Shown: piece by piece, positions 1 through 8,770 of the stretch
Position numbering within the stretch: position 1 is the stretch's first letter
Layout of the letters: the number at the start of each line of letters is the position of its first letter
From: Roseiarcus fermentans
GTDB lineage: Bacteria; Pseudomonadota; Alphaproteobacteria; Rhizobiales; Beijerinckiaceae
Length of the DNA stretch: 64,000 nucleotides
Assembly: GCF_003315135.1 (NCBI RefSeq)
Contig: NZ_QNRK01000002.1
Coordinates: forward strand, 83,344-147,343
Direction of reading: 5' to 3'
Position numbers and translations under genes: made by a program
The notes under the pieces: generated by a model
Told to the model about the DNA's origin: nothing
Databases searched by the model: none
What the model saw: only the letters and a program-made list of their open reading frames with translations

Positions 1-159
1 CGGCAGGAACCGGTAGCCCCAGGCCGCTCCCGCCTGCGCGCCGGTCACGACATTGCCGGCGTCCGTGTCGGCGAGCATCACCAGCAGGCCCGGTCCCCAG
101 ACCGCGATCTTGCCGAGCACCGAACTTGTCTTGCGATTCGCTGGCGCTGCGCCGGTCAT
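1..159 (-). CDS. NRAMP-family divalent metal transporter (N-terminal part, runs off the window)
   Basis: Only the first 53 codons are present, because the gene continues beyond base 1. The ATG at 159 is preceded by AAGGAG at good spacing. After a short polar N-terminus comes the first membrane helix with GPGLLVMLAD followed by TDAGN (residues 31-36). This matches the first-helix metal-binding region of NRAMP-type Mn/Fe transporters and their relatives, where the classical motif is DPGN. The role would be proton-coupled import of a divalent metal across the inner membrane. The variant motif means the metal could differ from Mn or Fe. It lies 117 bases downstream of glpV on the same strand, but a hairpin between them suggests separate transcription. 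Confidence 0.75.
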   Translation of the reverse strand, partial: MTGAAPANRKTSSVLGKIAVWGPGLLVMLADTDAGNVVTGAQAGAAWGYRFLP

Positions 160-220
160 CGCAACTCCTTGCTGGCGGTGGAGTTCCCCCTGTCGGAGCG
201 CGATCTGGTTTTCCGGCCTG

Positions 221-261
221 GGGCATGAAAAGCCGTCTGGAGCCGGGCGACCGCCCGGCTC
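221..261 (-). terminator. Candidate rho-independent terminator after the glycerol transporter operon
   Basis: A perfect inverted repeat (arms at 240-249 and 252-261, GAGCCGGGCG and its complement) lies just past the glpV stop. On the minus strand it is followed by a short T-run within GGCTTTTC. It separates glpV from the NRAMP gene. The T-run is short, so termination efficiency is uncertain. Confidence 0.6.
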
Positions 262-276
262 CGTCGTTTCCGTTCG

Positions 277-2067
277 TCAGGTCTTCTTCGGCGCCGGCAG
301 CTGCGCCTTCCAGGTTTTCAAGAGTTCGTCATAATCGACCGTGACGCCTTGCGGCTTTTCGTTCGCGAGCTTGCGCTGCGGAGCGGTGTTGCCGTCCTTG
401 ATCGCCTGCTCGTACCAATATTCCGGATCCTTCGGCTCATTCATCTTGGGGCCGCGATCGCCCTGAACGCCCGACTTCTCCAGGCGCTCCATGATCGAGT
501 CCATGTCGTGCGCGAGGCCGTCCATGGCTTCCTGCGGCGTTTGCTCGCCGGAGATCGCCTTGGAGACATTCTGCCACCACACTTGCGCCATGCGCGGATA
601 GTCCGGGACGTTGACGCCGGTCGGGGTCCAGAGCTTCCGCGCCGGGCTGCGGTAGAACTCGACGAGCCCGCCGACCTTGGGCGCCATTTGGGTCATCGCA
701 TCCGCCCAAATGTCGCTCTCGCGGATCAGGTGCAGCGACACCAGCGACTTCTTCAGCGTAACTGTCTTGGCGGTGCAGAACTGCGCGTAGATCCACCCCG
801 CCTTGACCTTTTCGCGCGGCGCGAATTTCAGCAGAGTCCAAAGGCCGACGTCCTGGTAGCCGAGCTTCATGCCCTCTTTCCAATAGGCGCCGTGCGGGCT
901 CGGCGCCATGCGCCACTTCGGCGTGCCGTCGGGGTTCATGACCGGCAGGGTCGGCACGGTGGAGGCGTGGGTGAACGCGCTGTACCAGAAGACCTGCTGC
1001 GCGATATGGCCCTGGCCCGGCACCGCGCCGGCCTCGAGGAAGTCCATGCCCGACGCTTCCGGCGGCGCATATTTCTTCAGCCATTCGACGAATTTGGTCA
1101 GGGCGTAGACGGCCGCGGGGCCATTGGCGTCGCCGCCGCGGCTGAGCGAAGCGCCCACCGGCCGGCCGTTCTCGAGCCGGATGCCCCATTCGTCGACCGG
1201 CTTGCCGTTCGGCAAGCCCTTGTCGCCGTTGCCCGCCATCGACAGCCAGGCGTCGGTGAAGCGCCAGCCCAGCGACGGATCCTTCTTGCCATAGTCCATG
1301 TGGCCGTAGACTTTCTCGCCGTCGATCTGCTTCACCTCGTTGGTGAAGTAGTCCGCGATATCCTCGTAAGCGGACCAATTGACCGGGACACCCAGATCGT
1401 AGCCGTATTTGGCCTTGAAGCCGGCCTTGATGTCCGGACGCTGGAACCAGTCGTAGCGGAACCAATAGAGGTTGGCGAATTGCTGGTCCGGCAATCCATA
1501 GATCTTTCCGTCGACGTAGGTGGCGAAATCGATACCGATGAAATCCTTGAGGTCGAGCGTCGGGCTGGTGATGTCCTTGGCGTCGCCGTTCATGAAATCG
1601 GTCAGCGAGCCATCAATGATGTCGTTGAAACGGGGATGCGTGCCGATATGGTCGGAGTCGTTCATCCAGAAGTCGTAGATCGGCTTGCCCGAGGCGATTT
1701 CAACCGCGATCTTGGAAACGAGCAGACCCTCGTTCATCAGCTCGTGGTTGACCTTGATGCCGGTAATGTCGGCGAAGGCCTTGGTCAGCACCTTCGATTC
1801 GTAATCGTGAACGCTCAGGATTTCCGAGACGGTGCTGACTTCCATGCCGCTGAACGGCGCGGACGCCTTGATGAACCATTCCATTTCAGCCATCTGCTCA
1901 TCTTTGCTGAGCGTGGAGGGCTGGAATTCGTCGTCGACCCACTTCTTGGCGGCGTCGACCTTTTGCGCATAGCTCGGCGTCGGTGCAATGATCGCCGCGC
2001 TGCCGACGGCAACGGCCGCGGTCGTCGCCGCCGCGCCCTTGAGTACGTCGCGTCGTTTCACGTCCAT
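277..2067 (-). CDS. glpV: Glycerol ABC transporter, periplasmic substrate-binding protein
   Basis: This 596-residue extracytoplasmic solute-binding protein starts with a twin-arginine type signal (KRRDVLKGAA, then a hydrophobic alanine/valine run ending near SYAQ), so it is probably exported folded by Tat. Its size and its place as last gene of a glpSTPQU-like operon match GlpV of rhizobial glycerol importers, which binds glycerol in the periplasm and delivers it to GlpP/GlpQ. The family is broadly annotated as extracellular solute-binding protein type 1. The gene follows glpU by 55 bases. The identification rests on the whole operon rather than on single residues. Confidence 0.87.
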   Translation of the reverse strand: MDVKRRDVLKGAAATTAAVAVGSAAIIAPTPSYAQKVDAAKKWVDDEFQPSTLSKDEQMAEMEWFIKASAPFSGMEVSTVSEILSVHDYESKVLTKAFADITGIKVNHELMNEGLLVSKIAVEIASGKPIYDFWMNDSDHIGTHPRFNDIIDGSLTDFMNGDAKDITSPTLDLKDFIGIDFATYVDGKIYGLPDQQFANLYWFRYDWFQRPDIKAGFKAKYGYDLGVPVNWSAYEDIADYFTNEVKQIDGEKVYGHMDYGKKDPSLGWRFTDAWLSMAGNGDKGLPNGKPVDEWGIRLENGRPVGASLSRGGDANGPAAVYALTKFVEWLKKYAPPEASGMDFLEAGAVPGQGHIAQQVFWYSAFTHASTVPTLPVMNPDGTPKWRMAPSPHGAYWKEGMKLGYQDVGLWTLLKFAPREKVKAGWIYAQFCTAKTVTLKKSLVSLHLIRESDIWADAMTQMAPKVGGLVEFYRSPARKLWTPTGVNVPDYPRMAQVWWQNVSKAISGEQTPQEAMDGLAHDMDSIMERLEKSGVQGDRGPKMNEPKDPEYWYEQAIKDGNTAPQRKLANEKPQGVTVDYDELLKTWKAQLPAPKKT

Positions 2068-2122
2068 GTCTGCTTCCTCCCAAGAACCGACGTCGCCCGA
2101 TGCGCGCCGGCGATAGTATGGG

Positions 2123-2398
2123 TTACGCGAACTTAAACATCGCGATCCCGTAGACTATGGCTGCGAAGAGCGGATACCAGAGAGAACCGCCGCCGAAGCG
2201 CATCCAAAAGATGAAAATGTACGCCGAGCCGATCAAGGTTACGAAGAACCGATCGCCTCGAGTCGTGGGAAACCGAAGGATTCCGATCCGGGGCGTTTCG
2301 GGTCGATAGATGGCGAGAAGGGTCAGCAAGACCAGCATGAACGCGACGAAGCCGAAGAACAACGCCGTCTGCCAGGTCCAGGCCATCCAGTCGAGCAT
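2123..2398 (-). CDS. glpU: Small membrane subunit of the glycerol transporter (DUF2160 family)
   Basis: This 91-residue protein has three hydrophobic stretches (about residues 9-30, 51-66 and 73-90) separated by short charged loops such as YRPETPRIG and FPTTRGDRF. I chose the ATG at 2398 because it gives the compact membrane protein expected at this place; the longer open frame upstream lies inside glpQ. Small DUF2160 proteins sit between the permease genes and the binding protein in rhizobial glp operons, where this gene is called glpU. Its exact role is not established. It may stabilise the importer. Confidence 0.85.
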   Translation of the reverse strand: MLDWMAWTWQTALFFGFVAFMLVLLTLLAIYRPETPRIGILRFPTTRGDRFFVTLIGSAYIFIFWMRFGGGSLWYPLFAAIVYGIAMFKFA

Positions 2399-2409
2399 CG
2401 CGCCCTCCG

Positions 2410-3216
2410 TCAAACTCGGCCAAGAGCGAACCCCTTGGCGATGTGGTTGCGCACGAACCAGATCACGAATGCGCCGGGAATCATGGTCAGCACGCCCGCC
2501 GCGGCCAGCAACGACCAGTCCATGCCCGACACCGAATAGGCGCGGGTCATCACGGCGGCGAAAGGCAGCGCATGCGTGGACGTGAGCGTCGTGGCGAGCA
2601 ATTGCTCGACCCATGAGAACATGAAGCAGAAGAACGCGGTGACGCCGATGCCATTGGCGATCAGGGGCAGAAAGATCAGGATGAAGAACCTCGGGAACGA
2701 ATAACCGTCGATCGCCGCGGTCTCATCGATCTCGCGCGGCACGCCGCCGACGAATCCCTCGAGAATCCACACCGCGAGCGGCACGTTGAACAGGCAATGC
2801 GCGAGGACAACCGCCCAGATCGAGTCGAAAAGCCCGACCGCGTAGTACAGCTGAAAAAACGGCATCGCGAACACCGCCGCCGGCGCCATCAGATTGGTCA
2901 GCAGCCAAAAAAACAGATGCTTGTCGCCGATGAAGCGATAACGATTGAACGCGTAAGCCGCCGGCAGCGCCACCGCGACGGCGATCACGGTATTGATCGC
3001 CACGTACGATAGCGACACGCCGAAAGCGTGCACCCAAGTCGGGTCGTTGTATATTTCGAAGTACTTCTCCAACGTCGGATGCCGGGGAAACAACGTCAGC
3101 CCCGACATGATGTCGGTATTGGTCTGCAGGCTCATTTTGACGAGCCAGTAGATTGGCGTCATCAAAATCAGCACGTAGACAATGAAGACGATCTTCGGCA
3201 GGGTCCCGTTGCGCAT
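2410..3216 (-). CDS. glpQ: Glycerol ABC transporter, inner-membrane permease
   Basis: This 268-residue permease of the MalG type has about six membrane helices. It carries the cytoplasmic EAA-type loop (REIDETAAIDGYSFPRFF) that docks onto the ATPases. It would form the translocation channel together with GlpP. Its start codon overlaps the glpP stop by one base, which indicates translational coupling. The order glpS-T-P-Q-U-V is that of rhizobial glycerol operons, which supports the symbol. Confidence 0.88.
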   Translation of the reverse strand: MRNGTLPKIVFIVYVLILMTPIYWLVKMSLQTNTDIMSGLTLFPRHPTLEKYFEIYNDPTWVHAFGVSLSYVAINTVIAVAVALPAAYAFNRYRFIGDKHLFFWLLTNLMAPAAVFAMPFFQLYYAVGLFDSIWAVVLAHCLFNVPLAVWILEGFVGGVPREIDETAAIDGYSFPRFFILIFLPLIANGIGVTAFFCFMFSWVEQLLATTLTSTHALPFAAVMTRAYSVSGMDWSLLAAAGVLTMIPGAFVIWFVRNHIAKGFALGRV

Positions 3217-4106
3217 CAAACGTCCCTCCGCCGCTCGAGTTGAGTCATGACGGTGAAGAATATCCAGCATACGGTGAGCGTAATCAGGTAGTAGACCAGA
3301 GACATCGCCGCCGCGTTGCCGAGGTCCACCTGGCCGAGAGCGATCTTGTCGAGATCGATCGACAGGAACGTGGTCGCGCTGCCCGGGCCGCCGCCGGTGA
3401 CGACGAAGGGTTCGGTATAGATCATGAAGGTCTGCATGAAACGAAGCAGCACCGCGATGACCAACACCTTCTGCAGCTTCGGCAGCTCGATCTTGGAGAA
3501 GACCGCCCAGCGGCTTGCGCCGTCGATGCGCGCGGCCTGGTAGTAGGCGTCGGGGATGGCGCGCAGACCGGCGTAGCTGAGCAGGATGACCAGCGGCGTC
3601 CAGTGCCAGACGTCGATCACGACGATCGTCATCCATGCGGAAATCGGTTCCTGGGTCACGTTGTAGCGCAGCCCCGTCCCGACCAGGGTCGCTCCGAACA
3701 GCCCGATGTCGGCGCGCGTGAAAATCTGCCAGATGGTGCCGACGACGTTCCACGGAATGAGCATCGGCAGGGCGATGACGACGAGCGAAATCCCGACCGC
3801 CCAGCCCTTCCGCGGCGCGCACAGCGCCAGCGCGATGCCGAGGGGTATCTCGATCGCGAGACAGGCGAGCGAGAACGCCAGCGTTCGAAACAAGGCGTCG
3901 TTGAACCGGGCGCCGATCGTCGTCGCCGGATTCAGGAGATCGCGGAACCACTGGTCGCCATTCCAAAAGAAGCTGTTGGCGCCCATCGTGTCCTGGACCG
4001 AGTAATTCACCACCGTCATCACGGGAATGATCGACGAGAACAGCACAAAACCGAGCACCGGCAGCACGAAGAACCAGGCTCGGTTGTTCAGGGGCTTTTC
4101 GGTCAT
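3216..4106 (-). CDS. glpP: Glycerol ABC transporter, inner-membrane permease
   Basis: This 296-residue permease of the MalF/UgpA type begins with a hydrophobic helix (AWFFVLPVLGFVLFSSIIPV) and a periplasmic segment, followed by further helices. Its EAA loop reads YYQAARIDGASRWAVFSKIE. It pairs with GlpQ. The ATG at 4106 overlaps the glpT stop by four bases (ATGA). Confidence 0.88.
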   Translation of the reverse strand: MTEKPLNNRAWFFVLPVLGFVLFSSIIPVMTVVNYSVQDTMGANSFFWNGDQWFRDLLNPATTIGARFNDALFRTLAFSLACLAIEIPLGIALALCAPRKGWAVGISLVVIALPMLIPWNVVGTIWQIFTRADIGLFGATLVGTGLRYNVTQEPISAWMTIVVIDVWHWTPLVILLSYAGLRAIPDAYYQAARIDGASRWAVFSKIELPKLQKVLVIAVLLRFMQTFMIYTEPFVVTGGGPGSATTFLSIDLDKIALGQVDLGNAAAMSLVYYLITLTVCWIFFTVMTQLERRRDV

Positions 4107-5185
4107 GGCGCCCTTCCCTGCACCCGAGCGTCGGCGACATAGACATGGGTGTTGGCGGGATCGATCGAGATGGCGACCACCTCGCCGAGGCCCTCCACCT
4201 CCCGCGGAATGGTGACGACCAGCGGATGGTCTCCAAGGCTGACGTAGGCGAGCCGTTTGCGGCCGAGGTCGGCGACCCGGCGCACTTGCGCCGGCAAGCC
4301 CGGCCCCGAGGTCACGGATACGAATTCCGGACGGACGCCGACCTGCACGGGCTGCCCGGCAGGCACGTTGTCGTAGACCTGCCCCAGCCCGAACTCGAAG
4401 CCGGCCACCCGGGCGCGGTCGCCTTTGACCGCCGCCGGCATGAAGTTCATGCCGGGGGAGCCGATGAAGTAGCCGACGAACGTATGTTCCGGGCGATAGA
4501 AGAGTTCGGCCGGCGTGCCGATCTGGACGGCTCGGCCATCGTTCATCACGACGACCTTGTCGGCGAAGGTCAGCGCCTCGATCTGGTCGTGGGTGACGTA
4601 GATCATCAACAGATCGAGGGCCCGGTGCACGGCTTTCAGTTTCGACCGCAACTCCCATTTCAGCGCCGGATCGATCACGGTCAGCGGTTCGTCGAACAGC
4701 ACTGCGGAAACGTCCGACCGCACGAGGCCGCGCCCGAGCGAGATCTTCTGCTTGGCGTCGGCCGTGAGACCGCGCGCGCGGCGACCGAGGTCGGCGGTCA
4801 GATCGAGCATCGCCGCAATCTCCGCCACGCGAGCCTCGATGACGGGCTTGGGCAGGCGGCGGTTCTTCAACGGGAATGCGAGGTTCTCCGCGACCGTCAT
4901 CGTGTCGTAGATCACGGGAAACTGGAACACTTGCGCGATGTTGCGTTGCTCCGTCGGCAGACGCGTGACGTCCTTGTCGCCAAACAGCAACCGTCCCTCG
5001 GAGGGGATGACCAGACCGGAGATGATGTTGAGCAACGTCGTCTTGCCGCACCCGGAGGGCCCGAGCAACGCGTAGGCGAGGCCCTGCTCCCAGACGTGCT
5101 GAAAGGGTTTCAGCTGGTAATCGGATTCCGAGCGCGGCTTGCCGCCATAGGCGTGCGCGATGCGATCGAGCGTGATGCTGGTCAT
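4103..5185 (-). CDS. glpT: Glycerol ABC transporter ATPase, second subunit (degenerate signature motif)
   Basis: This 360-residue ATPase is of the MalK/UgpC layout, with an N-terminal nucleotide-binding domain and a C-terminal regulatory (TOBE-like) domain. Walker A is GPSGCGKTT (42-50), Walker B ends in LFDEP (163-167) and the switch histidine is in VTHDQ (H199). The ABC signature is not LSGGQ: the position reads LTADAKQ (140-146). This gene is not the glycerol-3-phosphate antiporter that is also called GlpT in enterics. It partners with GlpS, whose start it overlaps by four bases. The two subunits have complementary defects. Confidence 0.87.
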   Translation of the reverse strand: MTSITLDRIAHAYGGKPRSESDYQLKPFQHVWEQGLAYALLGPSGCGKTTLLNIISGLVIPSEGRLLFGDKDVTRLPTEQRNIAQVFQFPVIYDTMTVAENLAFPLKNRRLPKPVIEARVAEIAAMLDLTADLGRRARGLTADAKQKISLGRGLVRSDVSAVLFDEPLTVIDPALKWELRSKLKAVHRALDLLMIYVTHDQIEALTFADKVVVMNDGRAVQIGTPAELFYRPEHTFVGYFIGSPGMNFMPAAVKGDRARVAGFEFGLGQVYDNVPAGQPVQVGVRPEFVSVTSGPGLPAQVRRVADLGRKRLAYVSLGDHPLVVTIPREVEGLGEVVAISIDPANTHVYVADARVQGRAP

Positions 5186-6282
5186 AGCGCGGCCTCCCGG
5201 AGCGCGTTCGCCTGGACGCGCCGACCGCTCGCGTCGAAAACCAAAATCCGTGCGGGATCGATATTGACCGTGGCGGTTTGGCCGGGCGCCCAATCGTGAA
5301 CGCCTGAGACCAGACAGACCCATGTGCCGACCCCGACGTCGACATGGATGAAGCTCTCGGAGCCGCTGATCTCGGTGACCACGACCTTGCCGGGGAAGCT
5401 CAACGCCCCAGTCGCCGCCGGTCCGATCGAGGCGGCGTCGGCGCGAAACGTCACGCGATAGGCGCCGTCGGGTCGATCGGAAAGCATGCCGACGCAATCG
5501 AGCGACCGGCCTCGTCGGTCCCTGATCGCGCCGTCCTGGCGGGCGACCTGGAGTTCGTTGAGCGGCGGATCGGAAAACACGCGCGCGGCGTCGATATCGA
5601 TGGGATCGCGATACACTGTCGAGGTCGGGCCGAATTGGGTGACGCGGCCCTCGCTCAGCGTGATCGTCGATCCGCCGAGCAGCAGGGCTTCGGACGGCTC
5701 GGTGGTCGCGTACATGAGGATCGCGCCGGTGCGGGAAAAAATGCGCGGCAGCTCCTCACGCAATTCCTCGCGCAGCTTGTAGTCCAGATTGGCGAGCGGT
5801 TCGTCGAGCAGGACGAGCCCGGCGCGTTTGACCAGCGCCCTGGCGATGGCGGTGCGCTGTTGCTGACCGCCCGAAAGCTCGGCGGGCATGCGGTTCAGGA
5901 GATTGTCCAGCCGCAATACGCGCGCCGCTTCCCTGACCCGCTGATCGATTTCCGCTTTCGCCACGCCCGCCACGCGCAGAGGCGAAGCGATGTTTTCGTA
6001 GACGGTGAACGAGGGGTAGTTGATGAACTGCTGGTAGACCATCGCCACGGAGCGCTTGCGCACCGGCGTTCCGGTCACGTCTTTGCCTTCGAGCAAGAGC
6101 CGGCCCGTCGACGGTTGATCCAGGCCCGCCATGAGACGCATGATCGTCGTCTTGCCGGCGAGCGTCGGTCCGAGCAGGACATTCAGGCTCGCCGCTTCGA
6201 ACGTCAGGCATACGTCGTCGATCACGCGAACGCCGCCGATATCGAACCCGATATGGTCGAGAGCAAACGTCACGCGTTCCAT
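5182..6282 (-). CDS. glpS: Glycerol ABC transporter ATPase, first subunit (altered switch loop)
   Basis: This 366-residue ATPase has a Walker A of the form GPTLAGKTT (38-46), a full LSGGQ signature (136-140) and Walker B LVLLDEP (156-162). The switch loop reads ATTEPSEA around residue 192, where ABC ATPases normally have T-H-D, so the switch histidine is missing. The C-terminal half is the regulatory domain. The ATG at 6282 overlaps the end of glpD by 13 bases. Rhizobial GlpS proteins show the same operon place. Confidence 0.87.
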   Translation of the reverse strand: MERVTFALDHIGFDIGGVRVIDDVCLTFEAASLNVLLGPTLAGKTTIMRLMAGLDQPSTGRLLLEGKDVTGTPVRKRSVAMVYQQFINYPSFTVYENIASPLRVAGVAKAEIDQRVREAARVLRLDNLLNRMPAELSGGQQQRTAIARALVKRAGLVLLDEPLANLDYKLREELREELPRIFSRTGAILMYATTEPSEALLLGGSTITLSEGRVTQFGPTSTVYRDPIDIDAARVFSDPPLNELQVARQDGAIRDRRGRSLDCVGMLSDRPDGAYRVTFRADAASIGPAATGALSFPGKVVVTEISGSESFIHVDVGVGTWVCLVSGVHDWAPGQTATVNIDPARILVFDASGRRVQANALREAAL

Positions 6283-7829
6283 CCTTCCGCTGCGGCGCGC
6301 GCCGATCTCGCGGCCGTGAGGAACGCATCGATCGCCTCGATCTCCTCCCTGGAGAGCCGCAGCCCGAGTTTCGATCGGCGCCAGACGACATCTTCCGCCG
6401 ACATCGCCCATTCCCTTTCGACGAGGTAGTCGAGTTCGGCTTCCGTCAGCCCGGCGCCGAAGCTCCGCCCGAGCTCGGCCGTCGAGCGCGCTTCCTTCAG
6501 AATGCCGGGAACGAGGGTTCCGTAGGCGCGCGCGAGCCTTCTCACGAGGTCCGGGTCGAGCGCGCGGTAGCGCCCTTGCAAGTCTTCGACGAGCGCCTCG
6601 AAGCCCAGAACCGGGAAGTCGCCGCCGGGCAGCGACGCCTTCGCCGTCCAGGCGCCCGGCCTCGCCGGCTTGGGAAGATGCGGCGCCAGCATCGCGATCG
6701 CCGCTTCGGCGAGCTTGCGATAGGTCGTGAGCTTGCCGCCGAAGACGTTGAGCAGCGCCGGCCGCCCGCTGTCGGCGTCGAGCTTCAAGACGTAGTCGCG
6801 GGTCGCCGCCTGCGCGGCGGAGGCTCCGTCGTCGAACAGCGGACGGACGCCGGAGTAGCTCCAGACGACCTGGTTCGTGGTCACGGGGACGCGGAAATAA
6901 TCGCTCGCCGCCTTGCAGAGATAGTCGATCTCCTGCTCCGACGCCGCCACCGCGCCGGGATCGCCGGAATAGTCGAGATCGGTCGTGCCGATCAGGGTGA
7001 AGTCGCGCTCATAGGGGATCGCAAACAGGACGCGCCCGTCGCTGATCTGGAAGATATAGCAGCGGTCGTGAGGAAACAGCCTTTCGGTGACGATGTGGCT
7101 GCCTTTGACGAGCCGAACGGACGCGTGCGCGTCGACTCCCACGATCGCGCCGGCGACGTCGGCGACCCACGGACCGGCCGCGTTGACGAGCGCCCGCGCC
7201 GTGATCTCGTCCTTCCGCCCGGTCAACTCGTCGCGCAGCGTCAGGCGCCAGACGTCGCTTTCGCGTTTGGCCGTCACGCAGGACGTCCGCGGCGCGATGG
7301 TTGCGCCGCGATCGGCGGCGTCGCGGGCGTTCAGCACGACCAGCCGCGAATCCTCGACCCAGCAGTCGGAGTACTCGAAGCCGACGCTGTATTCGGGCTT
7401 CAGCGGCGCCCCCGCTGGATCCTGGCCAAGACGCAGCGTCCGCGTCGGCGGAAGCAATTCGCGGGCCCCCAGATGGTCGTAGAGAAACAAGCCCAGCCGC
7501 AACATCCACGCCGGCCTCAGGCCCTTGTGGTGCGGAAGGACGAACCGCAGCGGCCAGACGATGTGGGGCGCGATGCGCCACAAGGTCTCCCGCTCGAGCA
7601 ACGCTTCGCGCACGAGTCGAAACTGAAAGTACTCGAGGTAGCGCAGGCCGCCGTGGATCAGCTTGCTCGCCGCGCTCGACGTTGCGCCGGCGAGATCGCC
7701 CTTCTCGCACAGGAAAACCGACCAGCCGCGGCCAACCGCGTCGCGGGCGATGCCGCACCCGTTGACGCCGCCGCCTATGACCGCGACGTCATAGGGAGAA
7801 CATGCCTTGGCTGACGCGACAACGCGCAA
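6270..7829 (-). CDS. glpD: Aerobic glycerol-3-phosphate dehydrogenase (FAD)
   Basis: This 519-residue flavoprotein oxidises glycerol-3-phosphate to dihydroxyacetone phosphate at the inner membrane and passes electrons to quinone. The FAD-binding Rossmann motif VIGGGVNGCGIARDA lies near residue 17. Typical family stretches such as SSAASKLIHGGLRYLE and LIGTTDLDYSGDP follow. The only reasonable start is a TTG at 7829, with GGGAGG nine bases upstream; no in-frame ATG precedes the FAD motif. It is the first gene of the glp transport operon and lies downstream of glpR, with operator-like repeats in the gap. Confidence 0.92.
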   Translation of the reverse strand: MRVVASAKACSPYDVAVIGGGVNGCGIARDAVGRGWSVFLCEKGDLAGATSSAASKLIHGGLRYLEYFQFRLVREALLERETLWRIAPHIVWPLRFVLPHHKGLRPAWMLRLGLFLYDHLGARELLPPTRTLRLGQDPAGAPLKPEYSVGFEYSDCWVEDSRLVVLNARDAADRGATIAPRTSCVTAKRESDVWRLTLRDELTGRKDEITARALVNAAGPWVADVAGAIVGVDAHASVRLVKGSHIVTERLFPHDRCYIFQISDGRVLFAIPYERDFTLIGTTDLDYSGDPGAVAASEQEIDYLCKAASDYFRVPVTTNQVVWSYSGVRPLFDDGASAAQAATRDYVLKLDADSGRPALLNVFGGKLTTYRKLAEAAIAMLAPHLPKPARPGAWTAKASLPGGDFPVLGFEALVEDLQGRYRALDPDLVRRLARAYGTLVPGILKEARSTAELGRSFGAGLTEAELDYLVEREWAMSAEDVVWRRSKLGLRLSREEIEAIDAFLTAARSARAAAEGWNA

Positions 7830-7883
7830 TGCCTCCGTCCTCCCGTTTCATGGCGCAATTGCGGATCGCCACCGCCATTCGCA

Positions 7884-7935
7884 AACGAACCTACAACGAA
7901 CATTTCTGATGTTGCAATCGAAAAAAACGAATGTC
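7884..7935 (-). promoter_or_regulatory. Putative GlpR operator repeats in front of glpD
   Basis: Within 52 bases the motif AWCGAA occurs four times in the same orientation, at 7884, 7895, 7917 and 7926. The copy at 7895-7904 is a perfect match to the half-site AWCGAACATW known for the Escherichia coli glycerol-3-phosphate repressor. The copy at 7884-7893 differs from it in one core base and lies exactly 11 bases, about one helical turn, away. They lie 55-106 bases upstream of the glpD start. Operator function is inferred. Confidence 0.6.
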
Positions 7936-7945
7936 GATCGTTTCC

Positions 7946-8770
7946 CTATTCGGTCGATTTCGACGCCTCGCCGCTTTCGCCTTCAGCGGGGTCGCCCGCT
8001 TCGATGACCTCGACGGCGCAACGGCGGCACATCTCGGCGACCTCTTCGGACGGCAGCCGATCGGTCACGAAGATGTCGATTTCCGACAGTTGCGAGATTT
8101 TGACCGGAGCGGAGCGCGAGAACTTGCTGCTGTCGGCGACGAGGACGACCTTGCGGGCGTGCTCGATAATGGCGCGAGATATCTGGACCTCGTCGACGTC
8201 GAAATCGAGCAAGGCGCCATCCGGATCGATGGCCGACGTGCCGATGATCGCCATGTCGGCGCGAAACTGTTCGATCTGCTCGACCGTGACCGCGCCGACG
8301 ATGCCGCCGTCGCCCTTGCGGATCGATCCGCCGGTGATGATCACCTGCACCGACTGGTTGCGGTAGAGTTCGTTGGCCACGTGAAGGTTATTTGTGATGA
8401 CGAGCAGCCCGGAGTGGGCGGAAAGGGCCTTGGCGACCTCCTCGGTGGTGGTGCCGATGTTGATCAGCAGGGAGGCGTTGTCGGGCACCAGCCGCGCCGC
8501 GGCCGCGCCGATCAGGCGTTTGGATTGTTGTGCGACGTACTGGCGGGCTTCGTAGGCCAGGTTGGCCACTCCCGAGGCGATCATCGCGCCGCCGTGCACG
8601 CGCACCAGCGCCCTCGCCTCGCTCAGTTCGTTCAGGTCGCGCCGGATGGTTTGCAGGGTGACGCCGAAATGGGTGGCGAGTTCGTCGACGCCGACCCGTC
8701 CCGACTGGCGCAACAGCGCGACGATTTCCGCCTGGCGATAGTTTGAGGCCCTGGGCGTCGGTTCCGCCAT
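7946..8770 (-). CDS. glpR: DeoR-family transcriptional repressor of glycerol use
   Basis: This 274-residue protein has an N-terminal DeoR winged helix (about residues 10-65, with VGVDELATHFGVTLQTIRRDL as recognition region). The C-terminal DeoR effector domain contains NIGTTTEEVAKAL, ITGGSIRKGDGGIVG and VLVADSSKF. The family senses phosphorylated sugars, for GlpR glycerol-3-phosphate. Position directly upstream of glpD supports GlpR. Motifs in front of glpD and in front of this gene share a 13-bp core, so autoregulation is likely. Confidence 0.87.
   Translation of the reverse strand: MAEPTPRASNYRQAEIVALLRQSGRVGVDELATHFGVTLQTIRRDLNELSEARALVRVHGGAMIASGVANLAYEARQYVAQQSKRLIGAAAARLVPDNASLLINIGTTTEEVAKALSAHSGLLVITNNLHVANELYRNQSVQVIITGGSIRKGDGGIVGAVTVEQIEQFRADMAIIGTSAIDPDGALLDFDVDEVQISRAIIEHARKVVLVADSSKFSRSAPVKISQLSEIDIFVTDRLPSEEVAEMCRRCAVEVIEAGDPAEGESGEASKSTE

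Noticed and set aside
53-344. Two short plus-strand frames at the window start
   Set aside because: They cover the NRAMP gene start, a hairpin and the end of glpV on the other strand and have no ribosome site or family resemblance.
349-2136. 595-codon plus-strand frame opposite glpV
   Set aside because: The product is arginine-rich with no recognisable motif, while the opposite strand encodes a complete Tat-exported binding protein.
4103-5185. glpT as glycerol-3-phosphate antiporter
   Set aside because: The gene encodes an ABC ATPase; the same symbol is used for the rhizobial glycerol importer subunit and for an unrelated MFS transporter in enterics.
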